Below, piece by piece: positions 44,111 through 52,241 of a stretch of 64,000 bases of DNA; within the stretch, counting starts at the first letter, position 1; the number at the start of each line of letters is the position of its first letter. The notes under the pieces are model-generated. The model made no database searches. It saw only the letters and a list, made by a program, of their open reading frames with translations, and had not been told where the DNA came from. The translations under genes were made by a program, and so were the position numbers. Source of the DNA: G965267335 sp965267335 (GTDB taxonomy: Bacteria; Bacteroidota; Bacteroidia; Cytophagales; JAAEPT01). The stretch is taken from assembly GCA_965267335.1 (NCBI GenBank), contig OZ253953.1:2232001-2296000 (forward strand). The letters run 5' to 3'.

Positions 44111-44174
44111 TTTTAGTAGTATAAACTATCCAATTTACTTTTGAATAATTCCAATGCCAACCATTATTCAAAAG
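44111..44174 (+). promoter_or_regulatory. Promoter and 12-bp inverted repeat before the GH71/99-GH43 gene
   Basis: TTTTAG (44111-44116, a one-base variant of the -33 element), a 19-base spacer and TACTTTTG (44136-44143). A perfect inverted repeat, CTTTTGAATAAT (44138-44149) / ATTATTCAAAAG (44163-44174), takes in the -7 box and ends 4 bases before the ATG. It could be an operator or a leader hairpin hiding the AAGAAG ribosome site. Confidence 0.6.
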
Positions 44175-44178
44175 AAGT

Positions 44179-47100
44179 ATGTTTAGAATTATAAGACTCC
44201 TCCTTATACTGGTAGCTCTAACTTCAGGGTCAAACACATTTAGTCAAAATGCATCGATAATACTTTCTGATCCTTTTATTGAAAATAGCCTAAACCACTT
44301 TACAGTGACGGACCCGGGTAATGAACCGTATACGGTTCAAACTACAATAGGAGGTTTGGAGTGTAGGCAAATCCCGGGGAGTAAATACGGATATTTTAAT
44401 GTTGATGACGGGGTTATAAGTTCAGCGGAAAATGACCTGATTTTTACTATAACATATTTTGACGAAGGAACAGACAACCTGTATTTTCAGTATAATGCCA
44501 CCAATTCAAATAATTATACCAGTGTGAGCATTTCGAAAACAGGAACAAATACCTGGATTACTGCCACTGTGGCACTTCAGGATGCTTCCTTGAGAAATGC
44601 ACAAAATAATGGGGCGGATTTTCGTATTGGAACAAGTATAGGTTACAATAACTACGTGCGGGAAATCACAATTACCATTGGTGAATTAGACCCCTCTTTG
44701 GAGCCTGTGCCAACTACTTCAGGAAGTTCTTACTCAGAATTTATAGGTAAGTCGGTTGCAGGATATCAGGTATGGTTTAATACGGGTACACCAACTTCGG
44801 GCTGGTTTCATTGGTCAAATGGTACACAACCGGCAGTTGGGAATTTAAAATTTGAAGTATACCCGGATGTAAGAGAGTACGATGCCGCTGATTTGACACA
44901 AACAGGTTTTGCAAACTTAGGTAATGGAGAGCCTTCCGAATTGTTTCACTCTTCAAATACTTCTGTAATCAATAAACACTTTGATTGGATGGAAACAGCA
45001 GATATAGAAGGAGTGGCGCTTCAAAGGTTTATCAATGGCATTGGCTCAGTAATTAGTACTTCACCCGCAGCGTCACCTTTGAAAGTTATGGAGGCAGCGG
45101 AAGCTACAGACAGGATATTTTATATATGTTATGATATCACCTCGTCCGGTTTGGATGAAACCTGGGATGATATTATCAAGTTTGATTGGGTTTTTAATAT
45201 AGAGCAAAATTATGCTCTGACATCGTCCCCTTCATATGCCACAGTAAATAATAAACCGGTGGTTCAAATTTGGGGTACCGGGTTTACCGGCAATCATCCG
45301 GGTACGGAGCAGGAAACAATTGACCTTATTAATTTTCTTAAGGCCAGAGGGTGTTATGTAATAGGAGGGCTACCAACCAACTGGAGGACAGAAACCGGTG
45401 ATTCTAAGCCAGGTTTTATTGATGCCTACAGGGAGTACGATATGATTTCACCCTGGTCAGTAGGAAGATTTGGAGATGTGACTGGTGCCAATAATTTTAA
45501 GAATACATATTTAATACCGGATAAAGCCTTTGCCGATGCCGAAGGAATTGATTACATGCCGGTATTGTTTCCCGGATTTTCATGGTCACAATGGAATAAT
45601 GGAGTACCGAATACAATGAAGAGACATGCCGGAGATTTTCTCTGGAATCAGGCGTTGAATATTGAAGATATCGGGGTGTCCAATATGTATTTCGCAATGT
45701 TTGATGAATATGATGAGGGTACAGCTCTTATGAAAGCGGCAACAGACTATTCTATGATTCCTACTGATCAATACTTTGTGACTCTGAGTGCCGATGGGGT
45801 ATGGACGTCTTCCGACTTTTACCTACGACTGGCTGGTGCAGCAACTGATATGTTAAATGGATCATTGCCGGTTACTACGGAGGTGAATATACCTTATTCT
45901 GAAGGTCCTGTTTATTACAGAAATAGTTTCGAACAGCGTTTTGCAAATTATGATGCCGGTTCCGGTTATTTCAATGTGGACCCTTGCTTTCATAATGACG
46001 TAGAGCTGTCCGCAAATGGTGTTTCTGGTCAATCGGTCACTATGGAGAATAATGAAGCCCTTGCCCATATTGGCTTGTTTACAACAAGAATCAACGGTAC
46101 ACCAACATCAACGGGGTCATCACAATATTACTATCAGGTTGCTGAAACAAAGATTGGAGTCAAGTCCGACATGGAACTGAAGTTTTGGAAATATTCAGAT
46201 AATGTCTTAGGTCAATACACATCAATTGATTTGCTCTTCGAATCCGGTAAAAGATTGAAAGATTTGCCTGGCTATGTTGATAATAATGGAAGTTCCATGA
46301 GCCCGAATGTTGCCAGAGGTACTGTGGGGGTATGGGAGGAATTTTCTTGCCAAATAGGCGTGGGAGAACTTGTTGGAGATACAATAGTAGGAATTATTAT
46401 TGGATATGATAACCCATCAAATTCAGGAGTGTTCACGGCTCATTTTGATGATATAGTCATAGAAGATGGGAATACTTCCGGACCAACGCCCCTGGCAATG
46501 GTGAATCCCATGTTTCATCAATGGGATTCACCGATGTTTGATGGTACCGGGAGTGGACCATTATACACAGCTGACCCTTCTGCTCATGTGTGGGATGATG
46601 GAAGACTTTACGTATATGCTTCCCATGATTTGGAACCGGCTTTTGGAAGTGACCACATGGATCGATACCATGTATTTTCAACGGATGACATGACTCATTG
46701 GATTGATCATGGAGAAATTTTAAGAGCAGATCAGGTTGTATGGGGAAGATCAGAAGGGGGATTTATGTGGGCACCGGATTGTGCTTACAATCCGAATAAT
46801 GATACTTACTATTTCTACTATCCGCACCCAAGTGGAACGGATTGGGGAGCCACCTGGAAGATTGGTGTTGCTACGAGTAGCGAACCTGCAGCAAATTTTA
46901 CGGACCAGGGATATATAGAGGGGTTAGAATCATTAATTGATCCGTGTGTTTTTATCGATGATGATGGGACAGCCTATCTGTATCATGGTGGGGGAGGAAG
47001 ATGTATGGGGGGTACTTTGGACCCGAACGATTGGACAAAGGTTGATGGTCCAATGCAAGAAATGGAAGGTCTTGTTGATTTCCACGAAGCGGCCTGGGTG

Positions 47101-49419
47101 CATAAGTATGATGGTAAATACTACCTCTCGCATTCGGATAATCATGGCAATGATGGGAATCAGTTACGTTACGCTATGAGTGATAGTCCCCTTGGTCCAT
47201 GGACAGATATGGGGGTTTTTATGTATGCTCATGGTTCACTTACTCATCACGGTTCGATTGTAGAGTATCAGGGAAAATGGTGGTCGTTTTATCACACTAG
47301 TAACTTTTCTAATGAATACAATTTGCGTTCGGTTTGTGTTGATGAGTTAAAATATAACCCTGATGGAACCATGCAAGTCGTTAAGAACTGGGGTGATCCA
47401 TTCAATGGGCCGCATGTAGTTACAACTACGGCCAATACAGTTGAAATTGCATTGACTCTGGAGGCTGAAGATTTTAACGATGGTGGTGCTCATTATGGTT
47501 ACTGGGATCGTGACGAGGAGAACAAAGGAAGCAATACTACCTACCGCCCGGATTCATGGGTAGACCTGGAGAATAGAGCCAACAATGTTATTAATGTTGG
47601 TTTTATGGATGACGGGGAATGGTTAAGGTATACGATAGATGTTGAAGAAGCGGGGCTCTACGATATTGATTGTATTGTAGCTTCTGGGAATGCAGGAGGT
47701 GGAGGGTTCCATTTAAGTATCAATGGCACCGATATGACTGGAAATATAACAGTACCATTCACCGGAGCAGATTGGCAAACCTGGACAACAGTTACGGCCG
47801 CCAATATAGTTCTTCAGGAGGGAGAACAATATCTGGATATGAGAATTGACGGAGGGTACAATATCGATAAATTTCAATTCAGAAAATCTGCTCCATATGC
47901 AGGCACACCTTATAACGGGCCGCACGATGTACCAGGGATTGTGGAAGCTGAGGATTTCGATATCGGAGGGCAAGGAGTAGCTTATTTTGATACAGATCCG
48001 CTCAACAACAGTGGTGCCTACCGAACAGATGAAGGAGTGGATCTCGAAAACTCAAACGGAAGTATTCATATAAGTTGGAGTAGTAGCGGAGAATGGAGTA
48101 AGTATACTTTAAATGTATTAGAAACGGGAACCTATGACATTAAAATACCGGTTTCAACCGGTAACGGGGCAAGCGGAAGTTTGTATCTGACTTTTGATGA
48201 CATTACCGATCTACCATCAGTCAGTATCAATACAGGAGGCTGGAATACTTATGATACGTTGGTCGTTAATGATGTGGAGCTTGATCAGGGAATTCATGTA
48301 TTAAAACTGAATATTGGAGGCAATATTAATGTAGATCGGTTTGAATTCATTCTTCAAACAGATACTACTCTGGTTACACCGGAGGTTAGTATAAGTGTTG
48401 ATCAGAATGATATTTGTTCCGGTACAAATGCTCAATTTACAGCTGTACCGGTAAATGGAGGATTAACACCAACCTACCAATGGAAACTAAACGGAAGTGA
48501 TGTCGGAACAAACTCACCTTCTTATAACAATTCCGCCTTAAGTGATGGAGACGAAGTAATGGTTGAAATGACTAGCAGTTCTGGGAACACTACGATAAAC
48601 CCGGTTGTCAGCAATACAATCACGATACATATAAGTGAAAATGTAACGCCATCCGTAACGATAACGGAAAGCGAAAATGATGTGTGTGATGGTACGCTGA
48701 TAACATTTGTAGCCACACCACTCAACGGAGGTGCCAGCCCTGACTTTCAATGGAAGCTGAATGGTACTGATGTTGGTACAAATTCCCCTGATTTTAGTAG
48801 TACGTTTTCAGATGGAGACCAGGTGAGCGTTCAAATGACCAGTAGTCTTATTTGTACTACAGTGAATCCGGTCAATAGTTCTACAACAACATTGACGATT
48901 TACAATGTGCCAGATACTCCCGTGATTTCAGGAAATAATATTGTGGAATGTAACTCGATGCATGAAGTATATTCTGTAGTTGCAAACAGTGGCTCCACCT
49001 ACAATTGGGAATTAACTCCTTCGGCTGTTTTTACAGGGCAAGGGAGTAATGAAATAGCAGTAGATTTTAGTGGTATCGTTGGCACGACAACTATAACAGT
49101 AGAAGAGATAAATAATGGTTGTACGAGTGAGGAGACGAGCATGACTATTGACCCATGTATTAGTTCCTTAGAGTTCCAACAAGACCTAAAGGCTTTGATT
49201 TATCCCAACCCCTTCACCAGTAATTTGAATCTAAGCTTAGATGTACCCGTATTTAGTGGAACTGTAACCATTACCTCGCTTGATGGTGTCATTGGTTACG
49301 AAATACATACATCTGAAACAGACTTCACTATAGTACCCGATTTACCTCCCGGTGTATATATAATGCGAGTCGAGGGAGTAGGGCATTTTGGGATTTATAA
49401 AGTATTTAAAATTAATTGA
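44179..49419 (+). CDS. Multi-modular T9SS enzyme: GH71/99-like + GH43 + two CBM6
   Basis: A 1746-residue exported polysaccharide-degrading enzyme. Order: signal peptide (to about 23); a glycoside-hydrolase family 71/99-like barrel at about 190-560 (GYQVWFNTG, YPDVREYDAADL); a jelly-roll at about 577-768. Next a GH43 five-bladed propeller from 774 to about 1085, with Asp799 (TADPSAHVW), Asp921 (LIDPCVFID) and Glu970 (FHEAAWV) at the catalytic positions. CBM6 modules lie at about 1090-1240 and 1250-1395 (LEAEDF, VEAEDF). Two Ig-like domains follow, then a PKD-like one and a type A T9SS sorting domain from 1672 (ALIYPNPF). GH43 with CBM6 usually acts on xylan or arabinan side chains. Two catalytic domains in one chain are unusual. 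Confidence 0.9.
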   Translation: MFRIIRLLLILVALTSGSNTFSQNASIILSDPFIENSLNHFTVTDPGNEPYTVQTTIGGLECRQIPGSKYGYFNVDDGVISSAENDLIFTITYFDEGTDNLYFQYNATNSNNYTSVSISKTGTNTWITATVALQDASLRNAQNNGADFRIGTSIGYNNYVREITITIGELDPSLEPVPTTSGSSYSEFIGKSVAGYQVWFNTGTPTSGWFHWSNGTQPAVGNLKFEVYPDVREYDAADLTQTGFANLGNGEPSELFHSSNTSVINKHFDWMETADIEGVALQRFINGIGSVISTSPAASPLKVMEAAEATDRIFYICYDITSSGLDETWDDIIKFDWVFNIEQNYALTSSPSYATVNNKPVVQIWGTGFTGNHPGTEQETIDLINFLKARGCYVIGGLPTNWRTETGDSKPGFIDAYREYDMISPWSVGRFGDVTGANNFKNTYLIPDKAFADAEGIDYMPVLFPGFSWSQWNNGVPNTMKRHAGDFLWNQALNIEDIGVSNMYFAMFDEYDEGTALMKAATDYSMIPTDQYFVTLSADGVWTSSDFYLRLAGAATDMLNGSLPVTTEVNIPYSEGPVYYRNSFEQRFANYDAGSGYFNVDPCFHNDVELSANGVSGQSVTMENNEALAHIGLFTTRINGTPTSTGSSQYYYQVAETKIGVKSDMELKFWKYSDNVLGQYTSIDLLFESGKRLKDLPGYVDNNGSSMSPNVARGTVGVWEEFSCQIGVGELVGDTIVGIIIGYDNPSNSGVFTAHFDDIVIEDGNTSGPTPLAMVNPMFHQWDSPMFDGTGSGPLYTADPSAHVWDDGRLYVYASHDLEPAFGSDHMDRYHVFSTDDMTHWIDHGEILRADQVVWGRSEGGFMWAPDCAYNPNNDTYYFYYPHPSGTDWGATWKIGVATSSEPAANFTDQGYIEGLESLIDPCVFIDDDGTAYLYHGGGGRCMGGTLDPNDWTKVDGPMQEMEGLVDFHEAAWVHKYDGKYYLSHSDNHGNDGNQLRYAMSDSPLGPWTDMGVFMYAHGSLTHHGSIVEYQGKWWSFYHTSNFSNEYNLRSVCVDELKYNPDGTMQVVKNWGDPFNGPHVVTTTANTVEIALTLEAEDFNDGGAHYGYWDRDEENKGSNTTYRPDSWVDLENRANNVINVGFMDDGEWLRYTIDVEEAGLYDIDCIVASGNAGGGGFHLSINGTDMTGNITVPFTGADWQTWTTVTAANIVLQEGEQYLDMRIDGGYNIDKFQFRKSAPYAGTPYNGPHDVPGIVEAEDFDIGGQGVAYFDTDPLNNSGAYRTDEGVDLENSNGSIHISWSSSGEWSKYTLNVLETGTYDIKIPVSTGNGASGSLYLTFDDITDLPSVSINTGGWNTYDTLVVNDVELDQGIHVLKLNIGGNINVDRFEFILQTDTTLVTPEVSISVDQNDICSGTNAQFTAVPVNGGLTPTYQWKLNGSDVGTNSPSYNNSALSDGDEVMVEMTSSSGNTTINPVVSNTITIHISENVTPSVTITESENDVCDGTLITFVATPLNGGASPDFQWKLNGTDVGTNSPDFSSTFSDGDQVSVQMTSSLICTTVNPVNSSTTTLTIYNVPDTPVISGNNIVECNSMHEVYSVVANSGSTYNWELTPSAVFTGQGSNEIAVDFSGIVGTTTITVEEINNGCTSEETSMTIDPCISSLEFQQDLKALIYPNPFTSNLNLSLDVPVFSGTVTITSLDGVIGYEIHTSETDFTIVPDLPPGVYIMRVEGVGHFGIYKVFKIN

Positions 49420-49442
49420 ATTGTTAACTCCTAAATAATGAA

Positions 49443-49467
49443 ACCCGGGATCATCATGATCCCGGGT
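49443..49467 (+). terminator. Hairpin after the GH71/99-GH43 gene
   Basis: ACCCGGGATC / GATCCCGGGT make a perfect 10-bp stem around ATCAT, 24 bases after the stop. There is no long T run, so termination efficiency is uncertain. Confidence 0.6.
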
Positions 49468-49509
49468 GGACTTATCGCTGAGACTTAAGTAGTTTAAAAA
49501 ATTGCTTAT

Positions 49510-49839
49510 TTAGTTTTTGACCAACGACTCTCCATCCATAACTAGTCGTGCCATGTTAAGCATGTCAAGGAACTCAGAAAACTCTTCCGTACTGAAAGTC
49601 AACATCATATTGTCTACCGGTGTTTTGATCATTATTTTGCTAGTACCACCAAAGTCACTCCATAAACTTTTATCATGAAGATCAATTCGGTTGAGGGCTT
49701 TCAAAAAAGACTTAAAATCCCTCAACGACATCCAGGAAAAAATATTTCCGATCATGAATTGGACTTGATCACAACTTTCACATTTAGCTACATAGCCCAA
49801 GCGACAGTTGTGTAATTGCTTGTAATGATGTTGCTCCAT
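49510..49839 (-). CDS. Small protein of a Bacteroidota family (DUF6686-like)
   Basis: A 109-residue protein from the ATG at 49839; an in-frame ATG at 49929 would add 30 poorly family-like residues. It begins MEQHHYKQLHNCRLGYVAKCESCDQVQF, with three Cys (CRLGYVAKCESC), then FGN-like hydrophobic strands and helices (MSLRDFKSFLKALNRIDL). It resembles the family that I recall as DUF6686, of unknown function. It is divergent from the Cys-rich peptide/117-residue pair and shares its intergenic region. The pattern of hydrophobic and Asp-Leu positions also appears in the 117-residue protein, so the two may be distant paralogues. Confidence 0.65.
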   Translation of the reverse strand: MEQHHYKQLHNCRLGYVAKCESCDQVQFMIGNIFSWMSLRDFKSFLKALNRIDLHDKSLWSDFGGTSKIMIKTPVDNMMLTFSTEEFSEFLDMLNMARLVMDGESLVKN

Positions 49840-50049
49840 ACTTCTTGTTTTGTTTTCGAATTTGCTGGCGATCGTAAATACCAAATGTGTGTGCGAATTG
49901 GTGCTATTAATTAGATAACCAACTATCATTGATCACAAAGCTACTTCCTGGATCGAGTGGAGACAATACTCTCAAAAGGGTAAAAGTAGGGTATGAGGGT
50001 ATGTCTGAAATTTTTCAAAATTTCTTATTTAAAATAATTCTAAATAGAG

Positions 50050-50057
50050 TATCTTTG
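50050..50057 (+). promoter_or_regulatory. -7 box before the Cys/Lys-rich peptide gene
   Basis: TATCTTTG matches TAnnTTTG. No good TTG is found 19 bases upstream. A transcript would begin near 50062 and favour the ATG at 50073 over the ATG at 50058. Confidence 0.4.
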
Positions 50058-50072
50058 ATGAAATATCCGACC

Positions 50073-50165
50073 ATGGGTTGCAACAAGTGCAAAGTAAAGT
50101 GTTGTAAGAAATTCAAAAAGAAAGGGAAAAAGCATTGTAAAAAATGTCCAAAGAAAGCCTGCTAG
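50073..50165 (+). CDS. 30-residue Cys/Lys-rich peptide (metallothionein-like)
   Basis: MGCNKCKVKCCKKFKKKGKK, then HCKKCPKKAC: 30 residues with seven Cys (3, 6, 10, 11, 22, 25, 30), one His and thirteen Lys, and almost no hydrophobic residues. The Cys pairs (CNKC, CC, CKKC) are of the kind that bind zinc or iron. It is well below usual gene-finder limits. Support: a -7 box just upstream, and its stop overlaps the start of the 117-residue protein by 22 bases in another frame, as in coupled operons. An ATG at 50058 would add MKYPT. Iron or zinc handling beside ferritin is an inference. Confidence 0.6.
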   Translation: MGCNKCKVKCCKKFKKKGKKHCKKCPKKAC

Positions 50166-50497
50166 AAAATATTGATGCCAACTTTTTGATTGAAACTGCG
50201 AATTGTGCAGGGTGGCAGATTGACGATGAGAATTCTTTTGTGCTTACCACTTTTGGAGAAATGATTGAGCTGAAGCCTTGTTCACTTCTGGCTATGAAAC
50301 GAAAGCTTGATCTGATTGATCTATCTAAACTATTTGAAGAAGATATGAGCGATGTTGAAGTGATCCGTCTTGGATGCATCAACCGAGTATTTGTATGGAC
50401 ACTTCAGGAAGTCGTTGAAATTAAAAACTTCATAACTTCTTTATTCAATGTATTAGAGCTTAATAGTGAAGTGAATTCCAGTCTCAGGCTACATTAA
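50144..50497 (+). CDS. Small protein downstream of the Cys-rich peptide
   Basis: A 117-residue cytoplasmic protein, not recognised by name. Sequence shape: NFLIETANCAGWQIDDENSF, FGEMIELKPCSLLAMKRKLDLIDLSKLFEED, then VEVIRLGCINRVFVWTLQEVVEIKNFITSLFNVL. The middle and end line up loosely with the divergent DUF6686-like protein (hydrophobic strand, basic helix, IDL, then a helix-rich end), which suggests a distant paralogue. It overlaps the 30-residue Cys-rich gene by 22 bases and lies 121 bases before ferritin. Confidence 0.65.
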   Translation: MSKESLLENIDANFLIETANCAGWQIDDENSFVLTTFGEMIELKPCSLLAMKRKLDLIDLSKLFEEDMSDVEVIRLGCINRVFVWTLQEVVEIKNFITSLFNVLELNSEVNSSLRLH

Positions 50498-50618
50498 TCT
50501 TTCGAAAAACCCATCTTATTTTTATTTAAATCAATTATAAATTGTACGAAAAAGGGGATTGACGTAAACTTTCCTATGTTCAAAATAGTTATAATAGTAA
50601 CTGTAAATACTAGGAACT

Positions 50619-51146
50619 ATGAAAGATTTGATACGTCAGGAAACATCCTTAAAAGAAAAGATAGCAACACTTCTCAATAAGCAGATTAAAATAGAGGCTG
50701 AGTCTTCAGCTGCTTACCTGGCTATGGCTGCCTGGTGTGATGCACATGGGTTTGATAAGTCCGGGGAGTTCTTCTACCAACAATCAGCTGAGGAGAGGGA
50801 GCATATGCTTAAGATTTTTAAGTATCTCTCTGACATGGGAGCACAACCGGTATCGCCAGAGGTTCCAATGACAAATCATGACTTTTCATCTTTAAGAGAA
50901 GTCTTCGAAACGATGTTAGAGGCGGAATTGACCGTGACAGATGCTATCAATAACATAGTTGCTGAATGCAGAAAGGAAAACGACTTTGCAACAGAAGAAT
51001 TTATGAGGTGGTTTGTGAAAGAGCAGGTTGAAGAAGTCTTCGTTGCAAGAAGGGCTCTGGAGTTATTGGATATGTTGAGTAATAATGAAAACGGATTACT
51101 TCTGTTTGATGATAAGGTGGGGGACATCAGCTATTCTGAAGGATAA
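50619..51146 (+). CDS. Ferritin
   Basis: A 175-residue non-haem ferritin that stores iron as a 24-mer cage. The four-helix-bundle ligands are present: EAESSAAYLAMAAWCD (first helix), SAEEREHMLKIFKYL (the EEREH site), ETMLEAELTVTDAINNI and VKEQVEEVFVARRALELL. The tail is slightly longer than in E. coli FtnA. It is cytoplasmic. It may share iron control with the small genes upstream. A bidirectional terminator follows it. Confidence 0.95.
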   Translation: MKDLIRQETSLKEKIATLLNKQIKIEAESSAAYLAMAAWCDAHGFDKSGEFFYQQSAEEREHMLKIFKYLSDMGAQPVSPEVPMTNHDFSSLREVFETMLEAELTVTDAINNIVAECRKENDFATEEFMRWFVKEQVEEVFVARRALELLDMLSNNENGLLLFDDKVGDISYSEG

Positions 51147-51170
51147 ACTACCCCGCTCAATAGATATAAA

Positions 51171-51194
51171 AAAAGCAGGCTTTAGCCTGCTTTT
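51171..51194. terminator. Bidirectional terminator between ferritin and gldN
   Basis: AAAAGCAGGC / GCCTGCTTTT with loop TTTA; T-rich on both sides, so it can serve both convergent genes. Confidence 0.85.
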
Positions 51195-51242
51195 CTGTTA
51201 TATGGCATTTTACTGCCATCCTGTTTAACACTTAGCTTCTTT

Positions 51243-52139
51243 TTAGAACTCCCAGAGGTTATGCTCAAACTCGAGTAGTTCATATTCCTTCCATTGTGAC
51301 GCCATAATTCCGGTTTGTTGATCGCCTCCGTAAGTGTCTACCAAATACTCATCACTAGGATTCGAAATCTTGATCAGGTACGAACTGAATAGTCTCAGAT
51401 CAAAGGCATCTGCATAGTTTCTGTGTTCGGCATCGTTGTATGGGTTGTACCATATAGCTCGTGGATCATGGCGAAATACTTTCATCAACTCTTTGTAGCT
51501 AAATGAAGCAACCGGGTCCTGAATCCCACGGATATTCAAAGGGTGATCAGCCGGAATGAACAACGTAAGGGCTTGAATATCGTGCTTCATTTGCGACCTC
51601 TGCTTGTCGAAGACTACGTCTTCAGTAAGTTCCAACTGATAAAGGTCATGCGCAGCATAGTACTCCGGACCAGCCGCTACACTTGACTCATCAATGAATT
51701 CTTCATCATTATTATCAATGTTTGAGTCATCATCCTCAGGCCAAAAATCATCAATGTTGTCCTCTTCAGGCAACCATTGATTGTCTACAACGGGGTCATC
51801 TGTTCCCGGGATAACCAGCTTCTTCAGGAACTCTTCAAGGGTCAGGATTCTGCCGGCATCCAGCGAGTCGGTTGCGTAGGGTGTTAGCCTTCCATCTTTT
51901 ACAGCCTCGACTAATAGTTTGGAGATTTCTCTGTTTTTGGAAAACAGGGGTTCATTCTGTTTTTCTCTCATGTCCATTCCTCGCACTGTCCTCTTCCTCC
52001 ACATAATGTCTGAGTTGTGGATTGTTCGATATGAGTTTTCGTTGAAATCATTTTGGTACATCGACATTCCTATGCCTTCCTGTGCGAAAGATGAAATGCC
52101 AAGCGTAGCGAGAACCGGAATTATTAATAGCTTTTTCAT
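51243..52139 (-). CDS. gldN: Gliding motility/T9SS protein GldN
   Basis: A 298-residue exported protein of the GldN/PorN family, a periplasmic ring component of the T9SS that carries adhesins and enzymes across the outer membrane. Signal peptide to about SSFAQ. Family features: DIMWRKRTVRGMDMREKQNEPLF, an N-terminal-region helix (REISKLLVEAVKDGRLTPYATDSL), the late KELMKVFRHDPRAIWYNPYNDA and DLRLFSSYLIKISNPSDEYL. A markedly acidic insert lies at about 122-153 (PEEDNIDDFWPEDDDSN). The usual gldKLM genes are not adjacent, so this may be a second, stand-alone copy. Confidence 0.85.
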   Translation of the reverse strand: MKKLLIIPVLATLGISSFAQEGIGMSMYQNDFNENSYRTIHNSDIMWRKRTVRGMDMREKQNEPLFSKNREISKLLVEAVKDGRLTPYATDSLDAGRILTLEEFLKKLVIPGTDDPVVDNQWLPEEDNIDDFWPEDDDSNIDNNDEEFIDESSVAAGPEYYAAHDLYQLELTEDVVFDKQRSQMKHDIQALTLFIPADHPLNIRGIQDPVASFSYKELMKVFRHDPRAIWYNPYNDAEHRNYADAFDLRLFSSYLIKISNPSDEYLVDTYGGDQQTGIMASQWKEYELLEFEHNLWEF

Positions 52140-52241
52140 ACTTCAAAAAATTTAGTTTCACATATTTTCTGAAGGTGTATTCCATGAGATTCAAAGTGTC
52201 ACCCGGAATTTTAATTTTTCTTGAAAAAAATTGTTTGTAGA

